In this document: positions 54,591 to 63,148 of the stretch, piece after piece
How positions within the stretch are numbered: position 1 is the first letter of the stretch
Layout: every line of letters starts with the position of its first letter
Assembly (NCBI GenBank): GCA_963700425.1
Contig: CAVOXO010000002.1
Span: 372,001-436,000 of the forward strand
Source: CAVOXO01 sp963700425
Lineage (GTDB): Bacteria; Actinomycetota; Acidimicrobiia; Acidimicrobiales; Microtrichaceae
Direction: 5' to 3'
DNA: 64,000 bases
The notes under the pieces: generated by a model
What the model saw: the letters and a program-made list of their open reading frames with translations, nothing else
What the model was told of the DNA's origin: nothing
Database searches by the model: none
Position numbers and translations under genes: made by a program

Positions 54591-56216
54591 TCAGAAGTCC
54601 ATGTCGCCCATGCCGCCGCCGGGCATGGCCGCGTCCTTCTCGGGTAGGTCGGTGATGACCGCCTCGGTGGTGAGGAAGAGCGCCGCGATCGACGCCGCGT
54701 TCTGGAGACCCGAACGGGTCACCTTGGCGGCATCGATGATCCCGGCCTTCACCAGGTCGACATACTCGCCGGTGGCCGCATTGAGGCCCTCGGTCGGGGA
54801 GTCGAGCTTGCGGACCGCCTCGACGACGACGCCACCTTCGAGGCCGGCGTTCTCGGCGATCTGCTTCAACGGCGCCTCCAGCGACCGCTGCACGATCTCG
54901 GCGCCGGTCGCCTCGTCACCGCTGAGTCCGTCGATGACCTTCTGAACGCCGAGCTGAGCACGAAGCAGGGTCACGCCACCACCGGCGACGACACCCTCCT
55001 CGATCGCAGCCTTGGTGGTCGACACGGCGTCTTCGATGCGGTGCTTCTTCTCCTTGAGCTCCACCTCGGTGGCGGCCCCGACCTTCAGCACCGCGACTCC
55101 GCCGGACAGCTTGGCGAGGCGCTCCTGAAGCTTCTCGCGGTCGTAGTCGGAGTCGGTGTTCTCGATCTCGGCCTTGATCTGAGCGATCCGGCCGTCGATG
55201 TCGTCCTTGGCCCCCGAGCCGGCGATGATCGTGGTCTCGTCCTTGGTGACGACGACCTTCTCCGCCTGGCCCAGCAGGGCGACGTCGACGTTCTCGAGCT
55301 TGAGGCCCACCTCTTCGGAGATGACCTGACCACCGGTGAGGATCGCCATGTCGGCGAGCATCGCCTTGCGGCGGTCGCCGAACCCGGGGGCCTTGACGGC
55401 CACGGAGTTGAAGGTGCCGCGGATCTTGTTGACCACCAGAGTGGCCAGGGCCTCGCCCTCGATGTCCTCGGCGATGATCACGAGCGGCTTGCCCGACTGC
55501 ATGATCTTCTCGAGAACCGGCACGAGGTCACGGACTGCGGTGATCTTCGACGACACGAAAAGCACGTAGGGGTTGTCGAGCACCGCTTCCATACGCTCGG
55601 TGTCGGTGACCATGTACGGCGAGATGTAGCCCTTGTCGAAGCGCATTCCCTCGACGAGATCCATCTCCATGCCGAAGGTGTTGGACTCCTCGACGGTGAT
55701 CACGCCGTCCTTGCCGACCTTGTCGATGGCCTCGGAGATGACCTGGCCGATCTCGGGATCGGCGGCCGAGATCGAGGCGACCTGGGCGATCTGGTCCTTG
55801 TTGTCGATCTCGATCGAGACCTCGTGAATGGCGGCGACGGCACCCTCCGCCGCAGCCTCGATGCCCCGCTTGATCGACATGGGGTTGGCTCCGGCGGCAA
55901 GGTTCCGGAGGCCTTCCCTGACCATCGACCAGGCCAGCACCGTCGCCGTGGTGGTTCCGTCACCGGCCACGTCGTCGGTCTTCTTGGCGACCTCCTTGAC
56001 GAGAGCCGCGCCGATGTTCTCGTAGGGGTCCTCGAGCTCGATCTCCTTGGCGATCGAGACGCCGTCGTTGGTGATCGTGGGGGCGCCCCACGATTTCGCC
56101 AACACCACGTTGCGGCCCTTCGGTCCGAGGGTCACGCGCACCGCGTCGGCGAGCTGGTTGACGCCGGATTCAAGCTTCCGGCGGGCTTCCACATCGAAGC
56201 TGATCTGCTTTGCCAT
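54591..56216 (-). CDS. groL: Chaperonin GroEL (HSP60)
   Basis: 541-residue ATP-dependent protein-folding chaperonin forming 14-mers with GroES. Family sequence throughout: MAKQISFDVEARRKLESGVN at the start, LGPKGRNVVLAKSWG, the ATP-binding DVAGDGTTTATVLAWSMV, and a GGGMGDMDF tail. Many actinobacterial second-copy GroEL proteins have a His-rich tail; this one has the standard Gly/Met tail. No groES is adjacent. Two CIRCE operators upstream predict HrcA repression and heat induction. Convergent with the lipocalin-like gene. Confidence 0.97.
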   Translation of the reverse strand: MAKQISFDVEARRKLESGVNQLADAVRVTLGPKGRNVVLAKSWGAPTITNDGVSIAKEIELEDPYENIGAALVKEVAKKTDDVAGDGTTTATVLAWSMVREGLRNLAAGANPMSIKRGIEAAAEGAVAAIHEVSIEIDNKDQIAQVASISAADPEIGQVISEAIDKVGKDGVITVEESNTFGMEMDLVEGMRFDKGYISPYMVTDTERMEAVLDNPYVLFVSSKITAVRDLVPVLEKIMQSGKPLVIIAEDIEGEALATLVVNKIRGTFNSVAVKAPGFGDRRKAMLADMAILTGGQVISEEVGLKLENVDVALLGQAEKVVVTKDETTIIAGSGAKDDIDGRIAQIKAEIENTDSDYDREKLQERLAKLSGGVAVLKVGAATEVELKEKKHRIEDAVSTTKAAIEEGVVAGGGVTLLRAQLGVQKVIDGLSGDEATGAEIVQRSLEAPLKQIAENAGLEGGVVVEAVRKLDSPTEGLNAATGEYVDLVKAGIIDAAKVTRSGLQNAASIAALFLTTEAVITDLPEKDAAMPGGGMGDMDF

Positions 56217-56259
56217 CTGATCTTCCTTGCGCTGAGAGCCTGCCCGCCGCCGATGGCGA

Positions 56260-56286
56260 CTGGCACTCGACGGTCGCGAGTGCTGA
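56260..56286 (-). promoter_or_regulatory. Second, imperfect CIRCE operator
   Basis: ctggcactc, 9 bases, gagtgctga. The right arm matches the CIRCE consensus GAGTGCTAA at 8 of 9 positions and the left arm TTAGCACTC at 7 of 9, with the canonical 9-base spacer. It lies 44 bases upstream of the groEL start, 5 bases from the perfect copy. Confidence 0.6.
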
Positions 56287-56291
56287 CAGTT

Positions 56292-56318
56292 TTAGCACTC
56301 GCCAACAGTGAGTGCTAA
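56292..56318 (-). promoter_or_regulatory. CIRCE operator (HrcA site) of groEL
   Basis: TTAGCACTC (56292-56300), 9-base spacer, GAGTGCTAA (56310-56318): a perfect match to the controlling inverted repeat of chaperone expression. Located about 75-100 bases upstream of the groEL start. Confidence 0.95.
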
Positions 56319-56393
56319 CCACCCCGTCGCGGGAGCCGGCGGTCGCGCCCCTGCCGCCGGTCGCGGCGGCGATGACGATCCCCCGGCGGCGGA

Positions 56394-56669
56394 TCAGCCT
56401 CCGGCGACGGCGGGGATGATCGACACCTCGGCGCCGTCGGGCACCACTGTGGACATCCCGTCCATGAAACGGATGTCGTCATCGGCCACGAAGACGTTGA
56501 CGAACCTGCGAAGCTCGCCGTTCTCGTCGGTCAGTCGCTCCTTGAAACCAGGGTGAGCTGCCTCGAGAGCGTCGAGCACCTCGGCGACGGTCGATCCCTC
56601 CACGGCTACCTCGGAGGAGCCGGCGGTGAGGGCTCGGAGTGTGGTGGGGATTCGTACGGCGACGCTCAT
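56394..56669 (-). CDS. MoaD/ThiS-family ubiquitin-like sulfur carrier
   Basis: 91 residues, beta-grasp fold, ending in the diagnostic C-terminal GG (IIPAVAGG) whose carboxylate is made into a thiocarboxylate. MSVAVRIPTTLRALTAGSSE, TVAEVLDALEAAHPGFKERL and VNVFVADDDIRFMDGM match MoaD/CysO-like carriers. In actinomycetes such proteins supply sulfur for molybdopterin or for cysteine synthesis (CysO-CysM). No molybdopterin or cysteine genes are adjacent, so the pathway is open. ATG 56669; divergent from the glycosyltransferase gene. Confidence 0.85.
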   Translation of the reverse strand: MSVAVRIPTTLRALTAGSSEVAVEGSTVAEVLDALEAAHPGFKERLTDENGELRRFVNVFVADDDIRFMDGMSTVVPDGAEVSIIPAVAGG

Positions 56670-56859
56670 GAATCGTGTCCTCGATGTAGTCGGCCCACTG
56701 CGGGTCCGAACAGGTCGGATGCTAGAACACCTGCGGCGTGGCGGAATGTTCCCGCCGACCCACCATGTCGTCGGGGAATGTCCCCGCCACCCGCTACGTT
56801 GAAGCGGCCTGCACCGCCGGTCGAAACCCCTACCGGCTCGACCGCACCGTGGAGACCAC

Positions 56860-57777
56860 GTGGACATCGTTTCGGGCGAACAGCTCCGGATGCCTGCCAT
56901 CCGCTCGTTTCACCACGCGGAGTACCCGACCGATGTGCTGCTCGACGCGAAGGGCGACACGTCGGTCTCGGTGTGCCTGCCCGCCCGCAACGAGGCCGCC
57001 ACCATCGGCGACATCGTCACCATCCTGCGCGACGAGATACACCTCAACGGGGTGGCCGACGAGATCCTCGTCATCGACGACCATTCCACCGACCGCACCG
57101 CGGCCGTGGCCCGGGCGGCCGGTGCCCGCGTCGTCTCCGCGGCCGACATCCTTCCCGAGCACGGGCGCGGCCACGGCAAGGGAGAAGTCCTCTGGAAGTC
57201 GCTCTTCGTGGCCCACGGTGACGTCATCGTCTGGTGTGACGCCGACATCTCCCCTTTCAGCTCCCGCTTCGTCCGCGGCGTTCTGGGTCCCCTTCTCTGC
57301 GACGACGCCTGGTTCGCCAAGGGGCACTACCAGCGACACGAGCGAGACGGCGAGGGTGGCGGACGGGTCACCGAGCTCGTGGCCCGACCCACGCTGTCGA
57401 TGTTCTTCCCCGAGTTGTCCGGGTTCCACCAGCCGCTGTCGGGTGAGTACGGCGGGCGGCGCGACGTACTGGAACAGGTTCCCTTCGTCTGTGGCTACGG
57501 GGTTGACATCGGACTGCTCATCGACCTCTCGACCCGCTTCGGAACCGACGGAATGGCCCAGGTCGATCTCGACGTACGCCATCACCGCAACCGCCCCCTC
57601 GAGCAGTTGTCGCCTCAGGCCACTGCGGTCGCCCAGACGGTCATCCGTAGAGCACATCCCCAACTGCTCGACGATGTCACGATCCTGCGCCGCCCCGACA
57701 GCGCCGACACGGCGGTCACGTTCGAAGAGCGACCACCCATGAACGAGGTCGCCACCTACACGGTCCGCTCGGCCTGA
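56860..57777 (+). CDS. gpgS: Glucosyl-3-phosphoglycerate synthase
   Basis: Transfers glucose from a nucleotide donor to 3-phosphoglycerate, the first step toward glucosylglycerate and methylglucose lipopolysaccharide in actinomycetes. 305 residues. GT-A motifs are VCLPARNEAATIGDIV, EILVIDDHSTDRT, GKGEVLWKS, the metal-binding WCDADISPF, and the acceptor-loop sequence LSGEYGGRRDVLEQVPF followed by GYGVDIGLLID, which is characteristic of GpgS. GTG 56860 is used. The phosphatase GpgP is not adjacent. Divergent from the MoaD-like gene. Confidence 0.9.
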   Translation: MDIVSGEQLRMPAIRSFHHAEYPTDVLLDAKGDTSVSVCLPARNEAATIGDIVTILRDEIHLNGVADEILVIDDHSTDRTAAVARAAGARVVSAADILPEHGRGHGKGEVLWKSLFVAHGDVIVWCDADISPFSSRFVRGVLGPLLCDDAWFAKGHYQRHERDGEGGGRVTELVARPTLSMFFPELSGFHQPLSGEYGGRRDVLEQVPFVCGYGVDIGLLIDLSTRFGTDGMAQVDLDVRHHRNRPLEQLSPQATAVAQTVIRRAHPQLLDDVTILRRPDSADTAVTFEERPPMNEVATYTVRSA

Positions 57778-57796
57778 GCGACTCGCCGCAGGCGGC

Positions 57797-58708
57797 TCAC
57801 GTCGAACGTTCGCCGCGTGTCTCGGCCGGCCGTTGCCATTTCAGGGCCGGGTCGAGTTCGATGAAGCGGTCGACCTCCGAACGGCTCGAAAGGGCATCGG
57901 CCACGATCAGGTAGTCCCTGACCGCCGCGACGTCGTGCACCCGGAAGATCAGGCCCGGGTGATGACAGACCGATCCGAAGGCCGCCAGCGTTCCCGCCAG
58001 GCGATCTCGGGGCGCGGTCGCGGTCAGGGCGCCGATGAAGTCCTTGCGTGAGAGCGCCAACAACACGGGGCGACCCAACGCCACGATCCGGTCGAACGAC
58101 CGCATCACCTCGATGGTCTGAAAGGCGGTCTTGGCGAAGTCGGGACCGGGATCGACGACGATGGACTCCTCGTCGAGGCCGGCGTCGACGGCCACGGCCA
58201 TCTTCTCCTCGAGATAGGAGACGACGTCGTCGACGACGTCGTCGTAGAAGTCGGGGTCGCGGAGCTTCACCTTGGGTGGGGTCCGGTTGTGCATGATCAC
58301 CAGCGACGCCCCCGCGTCGGCACACATGCCGGCGATCTCGGGGTGGAGCAGACCGCTGACGTCGTTGATGATCGACCCGCCCGCGGCCAGGCCGGCCTCG
58401 ACCACCGCCGGCCGGTAGGTGTCGACCGACACCAACGCGTCATCGCCTGCCAGCGCATCGATGACGGGAACCACGCGGGCGATCTCCTCGGCGGCATCGA
58501 TCTCGGGGACCCCGGTGATGCCCGACTGGCCTCCGACGTCGAGAAGGGTCGCACCGTCCGCGATCAGCCGCCGTCCGAACGCCACCCGATCCTCGACGGT
58601 CTCGTGGTCGCCACCGTCGGAGAACGAGTCGGGGCTGGCATTGACGATCCCCATCAGCCACGGGCGGTCGACGTCGACCGCGACACCGCGAATCCTCAGC
58701 AGCGTCAC
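57797..58708 (-). CDS. folP: Dihydropteroate synthase
   Basis: Condenses pterin pyrophosphate with p-aminobenzoate in folate synthesis. 303 residues. MGIVNASPDSFSDGG (pterin loop 1 and signature), LLDVGGQSGITG, SVDTYRPAV, IINDVSGL, LVIMHNR, ALSRKDFIGAL and the final FRVHDVAAVRDYLIVADAL match FolP. The usual GAESTRPG is GGQSGITG, a variant typical of FolP2-like paralogues, so it may be the second DHPS-like form. GTG 58708 overlaps the amidase stop by 4 bases (GTGA). No other folate genes are adjacent. Confidence 0.88.
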   Translation of the reverse strand: MTLLRIRGVAVDVDRPWLMGIVNASPDSFSDGGDHETVEDRVAFGRRLIADGATLLDVGGQSGITGVPEIDAAEEIARVVPVIDALAGDDALVSVDTYRPAVVEAGLAAGGSIINDVSGLLHPEIAGMCADAGASLVIMHNRTPPKVKLRDPDFYDDVVDDVVSYLEEKMAVAVDAGLDEESIVVDPGPDFAKTAFQTIEVMRSFDRIVALGRPVLLALSRKDFIGALTATAPRDRLAGTLAAFGSVCHHPGLIFRVHDVAAVRDYLIVADALSSRSEVDRFIELDPALKWQRPAETRGERST

Positions 58709-60174
58709 CCTGCCCAGATCCCCGGGTGACGATCCGACCAGGGATCCGCGACTTCGAGCTGGGCGGCAATGTCGACCAGCAGGTCCTCGCGACCGATGGC
58801 CGCCACGAGCTGGACCCCGATGGGAAGGCCGTCGCTCGACATCCCCAGCGGAATCGAGATCGCCGGCTGACCGGTGACGTTGAAGGGAGCGACGAACCCG
58901 ACGAGCGAAGCGCTGCGCATCACACCGGCGAGCGGTTCCTCGTGGGTGGACACGAACTGGCCGAGAGTCGGCGGCGGCTCGGGAATGGTGGGAGTCAGGA
59001 GGAGATCGAAGCCGTCGGGGGCGTCGGGCGTCGACCACCACGTCTCGACGGTCCGCGCCAGTCCCCGCAGCCGGTCCAGCGCCGAGAAGTAGTCGACTCC
59101 CGACACGCTGCGGCCCAGCTCGGCGATCGCCCAGGTCCCCGGCTCGACGCCGCTCGCCGTCACCGTCTGGCCGGTCAGGGCGCCGAGGTGGTCGAGTTCC
59201 GCCGCCACCCACACCGGATAGACGACGAAGAAGTCCGCGCTCAGCGCGGCGTGGGCATCGGCATCGGAGACCGCTTCGGGGGCCGACTCCTCGACCCGGT
59301 GTCCCATCCCGGCCAGCACGTCGGCGGCGTGGCGGACGACCGCGTCCACGTCGGGGTGCACAGTCGACCCGTCGGGTGGCCGCAGCGCCATCCCGATGCG
59401 GAGTCCACTGCGGCCGGCACCGACCTCATCGGCGAAGGGCCGTGACGGTGTGGCGACTCCATAGGGGTCGCCCGCCCTCGGCCCCGACATCAGATCGAGG
59501 ATCGCGGCGGTGTCGGCCACCGACCGGGTCACCGCGAGCCGACACACGAGCCCCGCCCAGGCCTCGGTCTCCGCGGGCCCGATCGAGACCCGCGCCCTCG
59601 ACGGCTTGAGCCCCACCAGCCCGCACTCACTGGCCGGGACACGGATCGACCCGCCCCCGTCGCCGGCGTGGCCGATCGGCACGATGCCCGCCGCCACGGC
59701 AGCCGCGGAACCGCCGCTCGACCCGCCGGTGGAGTGGGCTGTGTTCCATGGATTGCGGCTCGGACCGTGGGCGACCGGCTCGGTGGTCGTCACCAGGCCG
59801 AGTTCAGGCGTGTTGGTCTTGCCGATGATGACGAAACCGGCGTCGATGAGCCTCTGGAACATCCAACTCGTCTCGGTGGCGACGTAGCCGGCGTCACGGA
59901 GATGGATCGTCCCTCCGTGGTACGGCTCGCCGGCGAGGGTTCCGTCGAGGTCCTTGACCACCATCGGCACCCCGGCGAACGGCAGGCCGGGGTCGATCGA
60001 TCGGGCCTCCGCCAGGGCGCTCTCATAGCGGGGATGGATGATCGACCCGAGCTCGGGATCGAGTCGCTGGGCGGCGTCGACCGCAGCAGCAACCAACTCG
60101 GCGGGGCTCACTTCGCCCGATCGAACCGCCTCGGCCTGGCCATGGGCATCGCGCCCCAACACATCACTGGTCAT
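58705..60174 (-). CDS. Amidase signature family protein
   Basis: 489 residues. The Ser-cisSer-Lys catalytic triad is visible: Lys in GVPMVVKDLDG, the Gly/Ser-rich STGGSSGGSAAAVAAGIVP, and the nucleophile Ser in GGGSIRVPAS. These enzymes hydrolyse amides (e.g. acetamide, 6-aminohexanoate dimer, indole acetamide). A GatA role is unlikely since gatB and gatC are absent and the C-terminal region differs. Cytoplasmic; substrate unknown. It overlaps the glycerate kinase stop and the folP start by 4 bases each, giving a three-gene operon. Confidence 0.88.
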   Translation of the reverse strand: MTSDVLGRDAHGQAEAVRSGEVSPAELVAAAVDAAQRLDPELGSIIHPRYESALAEARSIDPGLPFAGVPMVVKDLDGTLAGEPYHGGTIHLRDAGYVATETSWMFQRLIDAGFVIIGKTNTPELGLVTTTEPVAHGPSRNPWNTAHSTGGSSGGSAAAVAAGIVPIGHAGDGGGSIRVPASECGLVGLKPSRARVSIGPAETEAWAGLVCRLAVTRSVADTAAILDLMSGPRAGDPYGVATPSRPFADEVGAGRSGLRIGMALRPPDGSTVHPDVDAVVRHAADVLAGMGHRVEESAPEAVSDADAHAALSADFFVVYPVWVAAELDHLGALTGQTVTASGVEPGTWAIAELGRSVSGVDYFSALDRLRGLARTVETWWSTPDAPDGFDLLLTPTIPEPPPTLGQFVSTHEEPLAGVMRSASLVGFVAPFNVTGQPAISIPLGMSSDGLPIGVQLVAAIGREDLLVDIAAQLEVADPWSDRHPGIWAG

Positions 60175-61166
60175 GGCGTGATCCTATGGCTCGACACCCA
60201 CTCGGCCACCGCTCGTCGGGCCGATTTCGCGGTGTCGCCGAACGACTTCTCCTGTCCGAACCGGGCACTGAGTGACACGACGTCGTCGCGCCGATCGAGG
60301 TCGTCGTACACCGCGCCGGCGACGATCAGCAGGGGAACCCCCGCTTCGCCACACATCTCCGCCACGCCGCCGACGACCTTGCCGTCGAAGCTCTCGGCGT
60401 CGACGAAGCCTTCGCCGGTGACCACCAGATCGGCGGCCTCGACGGCAGCGAAGAGCTCGACATGGTCGGCGACGACCTCGAAGCCCGATTCGAGCGTGGC
60501 GCCCATCGCCGCGAGGCCGCCGGCCAGTCCTCCCGCCGCACCCCCACCCTCGAGCTCACTGACGTCGATGCCGTAGTTGTCTCGGTAGGTGTCGATCAGG
60601 CTCGTGAGGCGACGCCGCAACAACTCCACCTGCGCCGGGCTGGCGCCCTTCTGGGGGCCGAAGACCTCCGCGGCCGACACGAAATCGATGCGCACATCGC
60701 ACGCGACCCGGAGCCGCACGCCGGACAACCGTGCGGGGTAGAGAGCACGCAGTGCGCCGAAACCACCGTCGGTGGTGGCCGATCCCCCGACGCCGATGAC
60801 GACCTCACGCGCGCCGGACTCGAGCGCGGCCACGATCAACTCGCCCGTTCCGTAGGTCGAGGCCGCCACCGCGTCGTTTCCCTCTGAGCCGCCGACGAGA
60901 GTCAGCCCGCTCGCCGTCGACATCTCGATGACCGCCCGGCGACCCTCGAGCCGCCAGCCTGCCTCGACGGGATCACCCAGGGGACCCGATACGACGTTGG
61001 TGCGATTCGCTCCACCGAAGGCCTCGAGAAACCCTTCTCCCCCGTCGGAGAGGGGGATGACCGTCGGGCGATGCCCAGCGTCGCGAACTCCCGCCGCCAT
61101 CGCCTCACCGACCTCGTGCGCGGTGGCAGTGCCGCGGAACTTGTCGGGCGCAACGACGACTCGCAC
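60171..61166 (-). CDS. Glycerate kinase (GarK/GlxK family)
   Basis: Phosphorylates D-glycerate, usually to 2-phosphoglycerate in this family. 331 residues. MRVVVAPDKFRGTATAHEVG, PLSDGGEGFLEAF, EMSTASGLTLV, the Gly-rich VIGVGGSATTDGGFGAL and the conserved DLVVTGEGFVDAESFDGKVV match the GK1 family. ATG 61166. First gene of the kinase-amidase-folP operon. A link to GpgS-derived glucosylglycerate turnover is possible but only by proximity. Confidence 0.9.
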   Translation of the reverse strand: MRVVVAPDKFRGTATAHEVGEAMAAGVRDAGHRPTVIPLSDGGEGFLEAFGGANRTNVVSGPLGDPVEAGWRLEGRRAVIEMSTASGLTLVGGSEGNDAVAASTYGTGELIVAALESGAREVVIGVGGSATTDGGFGALRALYPARLSGVRLRVACDVRIDFVSAAEVFGPQKGASPAQVELLRRRLTSLIDTYRDNYGIDVSELEGGGAAGGLAGGLAAMGATLESGFEVVADHVELFAAVEAADLVVTGEGFVDAESFDGKVVGGVAEMCGEAGVPLLIVAGAVYDDLDRRDDVVSLSARFGQEKSFGDTAKSARRAVAEWVSSHRITP

Positions 61167-61258
61167 GTCCGACAGGCTAGAAGGCCGGCGACACCTCTCC
61201 GTCAGGGTCGTTGCCCTCGACCCGACGCCACCCGTCGGTGGTGACCGTACCCCGCGGG

Positions 61259-61867
61259 TCAGCCGTCGGCGGGGGCCACGGTCGTCGATGCGTTCGCCGC
61301 CTTGACCACGTCGGGTCTGAAGTCCGAACCCAACAGCACGATGATCTTGGCCGTGCCCAGCTCACTGTTCGTGAGAGGAACAGGATCGGGCATCGGGGCC
61401 AGCCGATCGATGCTGAGCTTCAACAGGTCGGTCACGAACGCGGCGTCGACGTCGGATCCCGGAACGAAGTACACCTGCGTGGTGGCCGATGACGTGCCGT
61501 CGACCGCCTTGACGTTGGTGTAGCCACCCGACCCGAGGATGTCCGCGGTCTCACTGGCGAGCCCCGACACTCCTGCGCCGTTGGCGGCGATGATCTCCAC
61601 CTCGGCGGGTGGCGTGGTGTCGGGGGCGACGGTGGTCGTCGGTTCCCCACCGGGGCTCTGGTCGTCCGTCACCGCCTCGACGTCGTCGGCCGGGACGTCA
61701 TCGGAAGCGGAGGTACCACCGCCACCGGCCACGAAGAGCAGCAGGCCGATGAAGGCTGCCGCCCCCACGAGGATGGCGCCCAACCTCGGGTTGTTCTTCG
61801 GGGTCTCGGGCCGTCGGGGCCGCCGCCGCGGGCGGTCGGTGCTCCGGGGAGGCTCTTCGGTGGACAT
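61259..61867 (-). CDS. LytR C-terminal-domain membrane protein
   Basis: 202 residues. A basic cytoplasmic tail (RPRRRPRRPETPKNNPR) precedes one membrane helix (LGAILVGAAAFIGLLLFVAG), then an Asp/Thr/Pro linker and a LytR_C domain: EVEIIAANGAGVSGLASETA, GGYTNVKAVDG, TQVYFVPG and KIIVLLGSDFRPD. LytR_C domains occur in and beside cell-wall ligases of the LCP family; this protein has only the C-terminal domain, so it may be an accessory. ATG 61867; divergent from the LLM gene across a perfect palindrome. Confidence 0.8.
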   Translation of the reverse strand: MSTEEPPRSTDRPRRRPRRPETPKNNPRLGAILVGAAAFIGLLLFVAGGGGTSASDDVPADDVEAVTDDQSPGGEPTTTVAPDTTPPAEVEIIAANGAGVSGLASETADILGSGGYTNVKAVDGTSSATTQVYFVPGSDVDAAFVTDLLKLSIDRLAPMPDPVPLTNSELGTAKIIVLLGSDFRPDVVKAANASTTVAPADG

Positions 61868-61887
61868 CTCGACTCCTCTGCCGTGGT

Positions 61888-61905
61888 TGCGATAGCGCTA
61901 TCGCA
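61888..61905. promoter_or_regulatory. Perfect 18-bp palindrome between divergent genes
   Basis: TGCGATAGCGCTATCGCA is perfectly self-complementary. It lies in the 192-base gap between the divergent LytR_C and F420-type oxidoreductase genes, 20 bases from the LytR_C start. The central AGCGCT with outer symmetric arms is like operators of LacI-family repressors. No such regulator is seen in the window. Confidence 0.6.
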
Positions 61906-62059
61906 CCTGCCAACGACACCATTCGGCGGTCGGCCAACCCTAGCGCCGAGTCGACACCCGTTTCGGGGCCCCACAGCCGATCCGGCGTCGTTCCGACGTC
62001 GACGGCCGCGCCGAAGCGACCGCTTGACAACGCCCCACCCCGGGCAGTGGTGTGGCCCG

Positions 62060-63073
62060 GTGCACGTCTCGATGACCGTTCCCACCGACGACCTCACCGT
62101 GACACGATCGATCTACCGCGAACTCGAGGATCTCGGCTACGACCGTGCCTTCTCCTTCGAGGCCAGGCACGATCCTTTTCTCCCGCTGGCCGTGGCCGCG
62201 GAGCACACGACGCGAATCCAGTTGGGGACTGCCCTCGCCATCGGCTTCGCCCGCACACCGATGACCCTCGCCAACGCCGGCTGGGATCTGCAGACCCTCA
62301 CCGACGGCCGCTTCGTTCTCGGCATCGGCTCCCAGATCCGTCCCCACATCGAGCAACGCTTCTCGATGCCGTGGTCGCGACCGGTGGCCCGACTACGCGA
62401 GATGGTTCTCGGTATCCGGGCCATCTGGGACACCTGGCAGAACGGCGTACCCCTCGCCTTCGACGGTGAGTTCTACACCCACACCCGGATGGTCCCGGCA
62501 TTCGACCCGGGGCCCAACGCCTTCGGAGCACCCCGGATCCTGACCGGCGGATTCGGACCGCAGATGACGGCGGTGGCGGGCGAGGTGGCCGACGGCTTCC
62601 TCGTCCATCCGGTCAACACCCGACGGTCGCTGCTCGAGCTCACCCTCCCCGCTCTCGCCGAAGGCGCTGCCCGTTCGGGACGGTCGGTCGACGAGGTCGA
62701 GGTGGTGTGCGTGACGATCGTCGTGACCGGTCGCGATGATGCCCAGATGGTTCAGAGCCGCGAGGCCGTCCGCCGACAGCTCGCCTTCTACGGAACGACT
62801 CCCGCGTATCAGCCTGTTTTCGAGCTCCACGGATACGGCGACCTCCACCCCGAACTCGGTCGACTCGCCCGAGCCGACCGGTGGGACGACATGGCCGTGC
62901 TCATCGACGACGAGTTGATCGAGACCGTTGCCGTCGTGGGAGAGCCCCACGAGATCGCGGCGAAGGTGCGGCATCGGCTCGAGGGGATCTCGTCGTCGGT
63001 GAGCCTGGTGAACAACCGGGCCCCCGATCCCGAACACTTGGCCGAGGTCGTCTCGGACCTGCATTCCGGCTGA
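62060..63073 (+). CDS. LLM class F420-dependent oxidoreductase
   Basis: 337 residues, a complete luciferase-like TIM barrel. Motifs are HVSMTVPTDDLTVTRSIYRE at the start, LGTALAIGFARTPMTLANAG, WDLQTLTDGRFVLGIGSQIR, AIWDTWQNGVPLAFDGEFYT, PRILTGGFGPQMTAVAGEVA and DGFLVHPVNTRRSLLE. The TIGR03617-like pattern with IGSQIRPH is typical of actinobacterial F420-dependent enzymes. GTG 62060 was chosen because the ATG at 62072 would drop the conserved first strand. Substrate unknown. Possibly controlled by the palindrome upstream. Confidence 0.87.
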   Translation: MHVSMTVPTDDLTVTRSIYRELEDLGYDRAFSFEARHDPFLPLAVAAEHTTRIQLGTALAIGFARTPMTLANAGWDLQTLTDGRFVLGIGSQIRPHIEQRFSMPWSRPVARLREMVLGIRAIWDTWQNGVPLAFDGEFYTHTRMVPAFDPGPNAFGAPRILTGGFGPQMTAVAGEVADGFLVHPVNTRRSLLELTLPALAEGAARSGRSVDEVEVVCVTIVVTGRDDAQMVQSREAVRRQLAFYGTTPAYQPVFELHGYGDLHPELGRLARADRWDDMAVLIDDELIETVAVVGEPHEIAAKVRHRLEGISSSVSLVNNRAPDPEHLAEVVSDLHSG

Positions 63074-63148
63074 CCCACCGACGAGCACATACCCGGGCGC
63101 GAACTGGCCGGAGATGTGGTCGACCCGGCTGCGGCCCGTGCGCTCCGT

